A stretch of 64,000 nt of DNA, taken from [Clostridium] fimetarium (GTDB taxonomy: Bacteria > Bacillota > Clostridia > Lachnospirales > Lachnospiraceae). The notes beneath the pieces are model-generated. The model was not told where the DNA came from. It did no database searches and was given only the letters and a program-made list of their open reading frames with translations. Below are positions 1 through 8,900 of this stretch, in pieces. Position numbers and translations under genes: made by a program. The first letter of the stretch is position 1; every line of letters starts with the position of its first letter. The stretch is taken from positions 1 to 64,000 of the forward strand of contig NZ_FOJI01000020.1 of NCBI RefSeq assembly GCF_900111235.1, given 5' to 3'.

Positions 1-69
1 CTTAAAATCGAATTCATCCAGCTTATCTTTCTTTTTTCTTGAAGCTATATAATCTTCTATTGATAGCAT
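1..69 (-). CDS. 5' end of an unidentified gene running off the left edge
   Basis: An ATG at 69 on the minus strand is preceded by a strong ribosome-binding site (AGGAGGG, 7 nt upstream), and the frame stays open for 23 codons to the window edge. The visible start is MLSIEDYIASRKKKDKLDEF, charged and lysine-rich, with no signal peptide. I do not recognise the family from so short a piece. The start call is good; the function is unknown. Confidence 0.6.
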   Translation of the reverse strand, partial: MLSIEDYIASRKKKDKLDEFDFK

Positions 70-416
70 AGTCTTCCCTCCTGAAAATTTAGATTTTAAC
101 ACAGATTCTTATTGATATCCAAAATATTGGAACTTGTTTAGAGATATTATAAATCATAATTGAATTAAATCACAAGGAAAAATTCCAGTAAAGATATAAC
201 ATTATATTTACTGTGATGACCCATCTTTTGATAGTGCAATGTATGGTTACGATAAGTGTATAAACCTTAAGAATATTCTCTTTCGATGTCTTAGTCGGGT
301 CAGTCCTAATTGCATCTATAATTGTCATAGGTTCATTAAAAATAAAAACAGAGCGTTATGCTCTGCTTTTATTTTTAGTCTTATTCAATTCTAATAATAT
401 CTAGAATATATACTAA
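70..416. other. Intergenic region, no gene seen
   Basis: AT-rich spacer holding the promoter region of the gene leaving at the left edge and, at its right end, the terminator described separately. Short open pieces around 220-330 have no start or recognisable product. Confidence 0.5.
338..376. terminator. Bidirectional intrinsic terminator
   Basis: Hairpin with stem AGAGC/GCTCT flanked by an A-rich arm on one side and a T-rich arm on the other. It lies 40 bp beyond the stop of the surface protein ending at 417, so it most likely ends that minus-strand transcript. Confidence 0.7.
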
Positions 417-3400
417 TCAGTATGCTATTCTTTTTCTTAATGTTAATAAAATAATTCCACTTATTCCTAATAGTACTATTAATATTCCAATAGGATTTGT
501 ATCCCCTGTTTCCACAATTACTTTGAATTGCGAATTTCCTACAATAGCATATTCTGAAAAATGATTTGTTTGAAATTCAACGTATTGAATACCATCTTTT
601 GTTACAATCTTTGTATCATATGGATGAACATTTCCACTATCATCAATAAAAATGACAGATAAATCATTTCTACCCAGATAATTATCTGGAACTGGAATTC
701 GTACAGTAATATAATCGACAATACTCGAATTATTTACTTTTGAACTTGAATCAAGGTTTCCTGACATTCCATAAATTGATTTCATTAATGAAATATCAAA
801 TGCTGCAAGAATCTCTTGTCCAGAAGTTTGAAGGTTTGTTGTAGCGATTGCTATATTAGCTGACATTGTAGTATTATTAGATGTCACAATTGGTTTTACA
901 TTTAATGATATTTCAATCTTACTAACATCAGGCGAATTTAATTCATCAACTACAACTGCAGTACCAATTCCCTCAACCATGATTCCAGTTGTTTTATCTT
1001 TTGCTATAATAACTAATAATGTTTTCAGTCTGCTAATAAGATTATCAAGTTTTTCTTTTCTATCATAACTAATCAAATCCCTTCCATCCTGATCAAGCGC
1101 ATCATAACTCAGTTTTGTTTCTGTAATTTTATTCTGACTATTTAAAATTTCATCATCTGATGCTGCATTGGGATTAGGAAGTACATCAATCATATCAGCA
1201 ACATGGCTAGTTAATGTAACAACTTGAATAGTAGATTTATCGCTAACATTTCCACTTGTATCTGTTGCAATTACATATAAAACACTCTCATCTGTTTGTT
1301 TTATTATTGTTATAGAAAAGCTTCCATCAGCATTAGCAATTCCATCTCCTATAATTTTTTCTTTTGAATCCTTTACAGTTACTTTAGAACCAGGTTCCGC
1401 AGTACCTGTGATTTTTGTAGAATGACTGTCAACAACACTATTTAAAACAGGAATTACAGGTTTTGTCTTATCTATTTTTATACCCTCATACTGTGTAACT
1501 ATATTCCCAGCTTTATCTTTTGCTGTTACAATGACTTTATACTGTCCTTCCTTTGTAAATGTAATTGTTCCTACTCCATTTATTAATATTACTGTTCCTG
1601 TTTGTGGCACCGCTTCATCTGTTGTGTAGGTTACTTCTTTCACTCCCAAAAGTACATCATTTGCTGTAACATCAATATTTACATTACTTGAATTCCATCC
1701 ACTTACATCTGATAATGATAGTAATGGATTTGTTTTATCTATCTGTACTGTTACTGACTGTGGATTGCTTGCATTTCCAAGTTCATCGATTACCCTGAAT
1801 AAAATTGTATTGATTCCTTCTTTACTAGCCACAATACTGGTTCCGTCTGCCCATGTATTTCCACCATCAAGGCTATATTGTATTTTTTCCGTACTTCCCT
1901 GTGTTGGTGTGAATCCAGCTGTAATTGTCTGGTCCGTATTATACCAATTATTATCTGTATACTCATCGGCCTTTGTAATTACAGGTTTATTAGGCGCTGT
2001 ACTGTCTATATTTGCAATGGTTACTGTCTGTGATGTGGTAAGTCCTGAGTTGCTTGTTACCACAAATGTATAACTTCCGCTTTCAGCCACTGTATAACCG
2101 TTTTTATAGCTATCTGTTATATCAGTACCATTTACTGTTACGCTTTTTATTCCTGATATACCCGCTGTTGCTGCTACGGAAAGATTTGCATTGTTCTTCC
2201 AGTCCGTTGGAACTCCAGTTACATTAATGGAAAGAGCTGTTTTATCAATCTTTACTTCTTCAGACTGTTCAATCGTATTTCCAGCTTTATCGTTTGCTGT
2301 TACGATGATTTTATACTGCCCTTCGTTTGTAAGTGTAATTGTTCCTATTCCATTTATTAATACTACTGTTCCTGTTTGTGGTACCGCTTCATCTGTTGTA
2401 TATGTTACTTCTTTCACTCCTGAAAGTGCATCATCTGCTGTAACATCAATTCTTACATTACTCGAACTCCATCCACTTACATCTGATAATGATAATGATG
2501 GATTTATTTTATCTATCTGTACTTTTATTGACTGTGGATCGCTTGCATTTCCAAGGTCATCAATCACCCTAAATAAAACTGTATTGATGCCTTCTTTACT
2601 AGCCACAATACTGGTTCCGTCTGCCCATATATTTCCACCATCAAGGCTATATTGTACTTTTTCTGGACTTCCCTGTGTTGGTGTGAATCCTGCTGTGATT
2701 GTCTGGTCCGTATTATACCAATTATTATCTGTATACTCATCGGCCTTTGTAATTACAGGTTTATTAGGCGCTGTACTGTCTATATTTGCAATGGTTACTG
2801 TCTGTAATGCAGTAAGTCCTGAGTTGCTTGTTACCACAAATGTATAATTTCCGCTTTCAGTCACTGTATAACCGGTTTTATAATTGCTTGTTATATCCGT
2901 ACCATTTACTGTTACGCTCTTTATTCCTGATATACCCGCTGTTGCTGCTACGGAAAGATTTGCATTGTTCTTCCAGTCCGTTGGAACTCCAGTTACATTA
3001 ATGGAAGGAGCTGTTTTATCAATCTTTACTTCTTTAGACTGTTCAATCGTATTTCCAGCTTTATCGTTTGCTGTTACGATGACTTTATACTGTCCTTCGT
3101 TTGTAAGTATAATTGTTCCAATCCCATTTATTAATACTACCGTTCCTGTTTGTGGTACCGCTTCATCTGTTGTATATGTTACTTCTTTCACTCCTGAAAG
3201 TGCATCATCTGCTGTAACAGCAATACTTACATTACTCGAACTCCATCCACTTACATCTGATAATGATAAGGATGGATTTGTTTTATCTATCTGTACTGTT
3301 ACTGACTGTGGATTGCTTGCATTTCCAAGTTCATCAATTACCCTAAATAAAACTGTATTGATGCCTTCTTTACTAACCACAATACTTGTTCCGTCTGCCC

Positions 3401-5477
3401 ATGTATTTCCACCATCAAGGCTATATTGTACTTTTTCTGAACTTCCCTGTGTTGGTGTGAATCCTGCTGTGATTGTCTGGTCCGTATTGTACCAATTTTT
3501 ATCTGTATACTCATCTAACTTTGTAATTACAGGTTTATTAGGTGCTGTACTGTCTATATTTGCAATGCTAACTGTCTGCGATGCAGTAAGTCCTGAGTTA
3601 CTTGTTACCACAAATGTATAACTTCCGCTTTCAGTCACTGTATAACCGGTTTTATAGCTATCTGTTATATCAGTACCATTTACTGTTACGCTTTTTATAC
3701 CACTGTATCCAGCTGTTGCATCTATTTCTAGATTTGTACTATTTTTCCAGTCTGTTGGAATTCCAGTTACATTTATGATCGGCTGTGTTTCATTATTTAT
3801 TGTTAACGAAGCGACTGATGATGTTGTACTTGATACTACGCCATCTACTGTATTTGCAACAACACAGCGGTATTTTGTACCATTATCAGTAGCTGTTAAA
3901 ATTCCTGTTGTATAAGAATTGGTGGTAGCGCCTGCTCCAGTCGTAACATTATTCCAAGATGTGCCATTGTCACTTAAGTTTTGCCATTGATAGGATAATG
4001 TACCATTATCTGTAATAGATGCAGATACAGAAAATATTGCAGATTCACCATTATTTATTGAAATATCTGATGGTCCACTTAATATAGGTGTTACAGGAAG
4101 TGCCTTCGTTACATATCCAGTCAAATTGATATATTTTACATCTGAATTACTTCCGTAGTTAATACTGATTTTTCCAGTGGTTGTACCTATTATACTATGT
4201 TTATAATTTACATGAATTACTGCTGATTCATTAGCAGCTAAAGTACTATTGACTCCTGAGGAATCTATTGTAAAATCTCCCAAAACTATAATACTATTAA
4301 TATCTAACGGCTGATCTGATGTATTTGTTATTGTTACATCTTTTGATACGTCATTATTATCTGCATTAAAGTACAAACTACTGTTTGATACATTTAAATC
4401 ATATCCCTTTAACAGATTTCCATATACTTTTAAATATATTTTACCTGCTCTTTCATATAAGAAAAGAATATCACCATTTGTTGTGTTTATTGATGCATTG
4501 GCAATTGTAGCCTGAGCAACAGTAATTGGAGTTCCAAATGTTGAACCAAGGTCATGACTTACTTGTAGATATACATTTGTATTATCAGAGTATCCTGTCG
4601 CCATATTTCCATATACATCATCACTAAGGGATCTTCCCTGAGAAGTTATATTATTCCCCATAACGGGATTAGTAACAGCACCATTATCAAGATTTATTTT
4701 TACACCAGTTGTTGAAGCACCTGCTATCAACAGATATTTACCTGCCAAGTCCGAGCCAATACTGCCTACAGAAAAATATACTTTTTGTTCAGATAGCATT
4801 ACCGCATCTCCAAATGACACTCCATAATTAGTACTAATATAGTACTTAAGGCTAGGATTATCTTCCTGAACGATTACAGTATGACTTGTTGGATCTACAT
4901 GAACATCTGAAAACACATACATTCCTGTTGCTAATGTAACTGAAGAAAATGTTTCACCAGCATCACTACTTCTATGTAGTACTAATCCTGCCCGGTCAAT
5001 GATATATATATAATTACCATCTGTAGCCATATGCACTGTAGGGCTATTTGAAGTACCTACAACAATTGGAGTTTGGAAAGTCAAACCACCATCAGTACTT
5101 TTTGATAATTTAATGTTTGAATCTTCTACCCATGCTAAATATACTGACCCATCTGTAGATACAGCTATTTCTGCCTCTAGATTTTTATTATAAGCTAAAA
5201 TACTGCTTTGAAAAGTATTACCCTGATCTAAACTTTTTGCCACCCTTATTCCTTCTGTACAGTGATAGGTTGCGTATATTGTTCCATCAGAAGCAACGGC
5301 AAGTTTTCTCGTTGTATTTCCATTCTGTATGGTTGGATCTGTTCCTGAATCACTTACAAGAACTTCACCAAATCTACTTGTGTCAGTCTCAGCCTTTACA
5401 GTTTTTTCTAAATACGAATTACTCGAAACAAAAATAACTAAAGCAATTGTTGCTAGTATTGCTCTTTTCTTTTTCAT
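417..5477 (-). CDS. Giant secreted Asp-box / Ig-repeat cell-surface protein
   Basis: A 1686-residue surface protein. A signal peptide (about 1-29) is followed by a sialidase-like propeller region with five BNR/Asp-box motifs (SLDQGNTF, STDGGLTF, SSDAGETF, STNYGVSF, SHDLGSTF, between about 80 and 315). Next come an anchor-D-like beta domain (about 365-455) and an Ig-like domain. Three 258-residue tandem Ig-like repeats follow (about 566-1336), then one more Ig-like domain and a terminal domain containing NHFSEYAIV. The C-terminus is a sorting-signal-like tail: VETGD, a hydrophobic stretch, then RKR. Asp boxes alone do not prove sialidase activity and I saw no catalytic Arg triad, so a carbohydrate-binding or adhesive role is inferred. 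The start at 5477 has AAGGAGG upstream. Confidence 0.85.
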   Translation of the reverse strand: MKKKRAILATIALVIFVSSNSYLEKTVKAETDTSRFGEVLVSDSGTDPTIQNGNTTRKLAVASDGTIYATYHCTEGIRVAKSLDQGNTFQSSILAYNKNLEAEIAVSTDGSVYLAWVEDSNIKLSKSTDGGLTFQTPIVVGTSNSPTVHMATDGNYIYIIDRAGLVLHRSSDAGETFSSVTLATGMYVFSDVHVDPTSHTVIVQEDNPSLKYYISTNYGVSFGDAVMLSEQKVYFSVGSIGSDLAGKYLLIAGASTTGVKINLDNGAVTNPVMGNNITSQGRSLSDDVYGNMATGYSDNTNVYLQVSHDLGSTFGTPITVAQATIANASINTTNGDILFLYERAGKIYLKVYGNLLKGYDLNVSNSSLYFNADNNDVSKDVTITNTSDQPLDINSIIVLGDFTIDSSGVNSTLAANESAVIHVNYKHSIIGTTTGKISINYGSNSDVKYINLTGYVTKALPVTPILSGPSDISINNGESAIFSVSASITDNGTLSYQWQNLSDNGTSWNNVTTGAGATTNSYTTGILTATDNGTKYRCVVANTVDGVVSSTTSSVASLTINNETQPIINVTGIPTDWKNSTNLEIDATAGYSGIKSVTVNGTDITDSYKTGYTVTESGSYTFVVTSNSGLTASQTVSIANIDSTAPNKPVITKLDEYTDKNWYNTDQTITAGFTPTQGSSEKVQYSLDGGNTWADGTSIVVSKEGINTVLFRVIDELGNASNPQSVTVQIDKTNPSLSLSDVSGWSSSNVSIAVTADDALSGVKEVTYTTDEAVPQTGTVVLINGIGTIILTNEGQYKVIVTANDKAGNTIEQSKEVKIDKTAPSINVTGVPTDWKNNANLSVAATAGISGIKSVTVNGTDITSNYKTGYTVTESGNYTFVVTSNSGLTALQTVTIANIDSTAPNKPVITKADEYTDNNWYNTDQTITAGFTPTQGSPEKVQYSLDGGNIWADGTSIVASKEGINTVLFRVIDDLGNASDPQSIKVQIDKINPSLSLSDVSGWSSSNVRIDVTADDALSGVKEVTYTTDEAVPQTGTVVLINGIGTITLTNEGQYKIIVTANDKAGNTIEQSEEVKIDKTALSINVTGVPTDWKNNANLSVAATAGISGIKSVTVNGTDITDSYKNGYTVAESGSYTFVVTSNSGLTTSQTVTIANIDSTAPNKPVITKADEYTDNNWYNTDQTITAGFTPTQGSTEKIQYSLDGGNTWADGTSIVASKEGINTILFRVIDELGNASNPQSVTVQIDKTNPLLSLSDVSGWNSSNVNIDVTANDVLLGVKEVTYTTDEAVPQTGTVILINGVGTITFTKEGQYKVIVTAKDKAGNIVTQYEGIKIDKTKPVIPVLNSVVDSHSTKITGTAEPGSKVTVKDSKEKIIGDGIANADGSFSITIIKQTDESVLYVIATDTSGNVSDKSTIQVVTLTSHVADMIDVLPNPNAASDDEILNSQNKITETKLSYDALDQDGRDLISYDRKEKLDNLISRLKTLLVIIAKDKTTGIMVEGIGTAVVVDELNSPDVSKIEISLNVKPIVTSNNTTMSANIAIATTNLQTSGQEILAAFDISLMKSIYGMSGNLDSSSKVNNSSIVDYITVRIPVPDNYLGRNDLSVIFIDDSGNVHPYDTKIVTKDGIQYVEFQTNHFSEYAIVGNSQFKVIVETGDTNPIGILIVLLGISGIILLTLRKRIAY
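1470..3790 (-). repeat. Three 774-bp in-frame tandem repeats inside the surface protein gene
   Basis: The segment ending ...GGAACTCCAGTT recurs with its last base at 2220, 2994 and 3768, an exact period of 774 bp (258 codons). Each unit encodes an INVTG(I/V)PTDWKN Ig-like module plus two further beta modules beginning APNKPVITK and NPxLSLSDVSGW. Units are highly similar at DNA level, so recent duplication or gene conversion is likely and copy number may vary between strains. Confidence 0.9.
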
Positions 5478-5923
5478 GATTTTTCCTCCTTGTTAGTATA
5501 CTTAAAATATTAATATATTTTTTTACATAATATTATTTATTTCTACATAATATCATACAGTTCTGAAACGATTCTGAAATTTCCATTGTTTTAAACAGAT
5601 TTTAATAATATTCATTCCAACAGCTCTTCTGTATTTATTAAATCTAGATTTATTATTTATAATTTACAAGTTTTAAGAATTCTTTATACTTTTAGGTGAA
5701 AAATTATATATAAATCTATATAAATCTATATAAGTTTGTTAATTTTATAAGTTATCACAGCATTATTAAATCTATATTTAATTTACATTTTTTTGATTTT
5801 CTTAATATTAATTCAAATTTATAATTTAATATATAAAACATAAATTTCATCTTTACTATATAAATTCAAACAACTAAATGAGTTGATTTTTAATATTAAT
5901 ACCTGTTAAAAGATAACACAAAA
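5478..5923. other. AT-rich intergenic region
   Basis: Holds the promoter of the minus-strand gene starting at 5477 and the downstream region of none on that strand other than the adhesin stop at 5924. A small direct repeat (TAAATCTATA, just over two copies, 5707-5733) is visible. No small gene seen. Confidence 0.5.
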
Positions 5924-8900
5924 CTAATATGCTCTTCTTCTTATGAAAGTTTTAAACAATGTAATAAGTGAAAAAATTCCTAATATTATAAAGCGGGATG
6001 ATTCTTTCCGATCTCCTGTATTAACTGTATTAACTGTTTTATCATTATTAATGGATAATTTTGTAGTTCCGTCTTCATCTCCTTCAACACCAACTAAATA
6101 AGAATTTGTAAAACTTAATTCAGAAACTATAACGGAATTATATTTTATTGTTTTTAATACATTTAACGAACCATCATTATTATCCACAACATTTACGATA
6201 ACATCATAAATATTATTATCATATATATATCTAGCATTCTCATCATTCACCTCAGATACTTTATAATAGTAGGTTTTACCCATATCTGACTGAGTGTAAG
6301 AAACTGGTGCAAAACTAATCACACCGTTGATATCATTTGTTGTTCTTTGCATTTCTTTTATAAACGTTCCATTTTGGCTAACTTGATTCAATACAAAAGT
6401 AAACTGTTGGTCAGTCAGTATTCTACCTATTAATTTCTTCCTTGCATTAAATACGGTAGTTACATTTGTTGTAATGTATGTATTATTGAATTTAATAACA
6501 GTTGCCTGTTCTGGATTTGTTACCTTTTTTGCTATATAAAGAGTACCATCACCATTGTCTTTTACTGATACATGAACGATATAACTACTATTGTCATATT
6601 GATACCCACCAATATTGTCATTGATTTCAAACACCTTATACTCAAATTCTTTTCCTGCGTCTGCTTCTGTATAATTTATAACCGGAAATACTATTGTACC
6701 GTTTGCTAAGTTTTTGGTTATAATTCTATTCCCAATATTTTTATTGTCTGTAATATCTACCTGTTGCATTGCAAAGTTAAATAATCCGTCTGCCAGAGGC
6801 TTTCCAGTTAACGATTTAGTTCCATCAATGATAATACTTCCTATTGCCTTGTAACTATTTTGAAATTCTATCTGGGACTGAGTAATACCATTTTGAGTAA
6901 TAGTTTTTACTATTTTTAAAGTTCCATCATTATTGTCAAGTATATCTAGCTTTATTATATATACAGAAGTATCATATGTATATCCAGACTTATTATCATC
7001 GATTTCACTCAGCTGATAATAGTAGGATTTTCCGACATCACTTTGGCTAAAGGTAAGTGTCGGTAATGATATAACATTACCAGTATTCGTAACAGTACCT
7101 ATCTGTTTGATTAATGTTTGATCGGCAGCCACTTGATCAAACCGAAACTGAAACTGGTTATCAAATAAGGCTCTGCCGGATAAATTTTTTCCAGCATTTA
7201 AAGTTACAGTTGCGTCTGTTGTTGTATAATTATTGGTAAAAGTGATTTGAGATACATCTGTGGGAACCCCGTTTTCTATCTTTTTAATGCTCTGAATGGA
7301 ACTTGACAGTGTACCATTATCATTATCTGATACTAGAACATCTACATAATATATGTTTGAATCATAATTATATCCAGGAAGACCAGTATTTTTCTCCACA
7401 ATTTTATAGGTTTTAATTCCAACATCACTTTGTGTATAATTAATTGTTGCAAAGGTAAAATTGCCGGAATAGGATTGCTGATCTGCGGTGGTTCCCAGCT
7501 GATTTCTTTGAGTATCTATCAGCGTATTACCCTCATAAAGTTCGAAGATAAACTGCCCCGTTGCCAAAGCATGTCCGTTTAATATTTTTATTCCATTAAT
7601 CTGAATACTACCATTTGCTCTATAGGAATTTAGAAAAATAGGTATTTTATCAGTAAGTAAATTACCTTTTTCATCAGATAAAACATTTCCCTTTAGATCT
7701 TTTATTACTACGTTTAACGAGGACTGTCCTTTTACATTATAAACACTTACAACAAGCGGATAAACTGTATCATCATAACTATATCCAGCAAGATTTGAAG
7801 ATAACTCTTTTATGTAAAATGTTTTTGTAGTCACAAGATATTTTGTACCATTTGGTTCACTGGACGAAAATGTATGATTGTTGCTGAAATTCAAAATTTC
7901 CTTCGGTGATATTCCTGCATTCATGCCAAAAGAAATAGCATAAGTACCATTACTTAGTTTTGTATCTGTAATGCCTGTTAAAAGTGAACTTGTACCATCT
8001 GTAATTTCAAATTGAAAAGTATGTATGATATCTTTACCATCTAATTCTTTAGCAGCCTGTGGTATCCAACTTCCTGTTTTGATTTGTGTATCATAAAAAA
8101 CTAATGGCGTACAGTCAGAAGTACCTGTAGCTGGTACTGTAAATTCTACTGGAGACGGATTATCTATCTTATAATTATCAGGAGCAGATACCTCTGTTAT
8201 TGTATATTTTTCTCCTCGTTCCAATCCCCTAAATATAATAGAAGCCTGTGTTGCAGTCAATGTACGTACAAAAACGACATCATTAGCATCTCCATTTCTT
8301 AACCAGTTTAATGTAAAAGTTGCACCTGTAATTCCTGCCCCAGTATCGCTGTCATATTTGTTTACAGTAATCGCAGCTTTTGTTGTAGACCCTCCACCAG
8401 CCATACCTGATAAAGTCATAGTACTTGTATTAAAATTTTCCGATGTTTTTGACTGTCCTGAATAATAAGCAACATTATTAATATTAGTTCCTAAAAGACT
8501 CTTATCGATATCTGTTAAAAATGTCAGAATATAGTCTGTACTTTTATCTGGTAAATCTACTGATAATACATATCGCCCTTCCATTCCCGCTTCTGTTGAA
8601 AGTTTATATGTATAATTAAATGGGACAGCAGTTCCTATTGTTTTGGCACTGGTGCCTGATATAAAATTACCATCTGTTCCAATTACATTTTTATAAAGCC
8701 TAATGGTGGTAGGATCTAGCGTAACCCCCTTTGGAAGTTCATCTACAACTGTAGGTGAATCAAGCATAATTCGATGCTGATTTAAATTAATTGTCCATTG
8801 TACTTGTTGTTCAGCGACAAGATTCACGCCTGATTTTCCTAATACTTCATTTTTGATTACATTTGAAGTGCCTGTAGGAGCGGAAGAAATCGTAGTACTC

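Noticed and set aside
1765-3621. Long plus-strand open frames opposite the Ig-repeat gene
   Set aside because: They repeat with the same 774-bp period as the minus-strand gene, lack ribosome-binding sites and are mirror frames of the repeats.
417-5477. Calling the Asp-box protein a sialidase
   Set aside because: Asp boxes occur in many propellers; the sialidase Arg triad and RIP motif were not seen.
5707-5733. Direct repeat TAAATCTATA
   Set aside because: Too few units and low complexity for a CRISPR or operator; normal for an AT-rich spacer.
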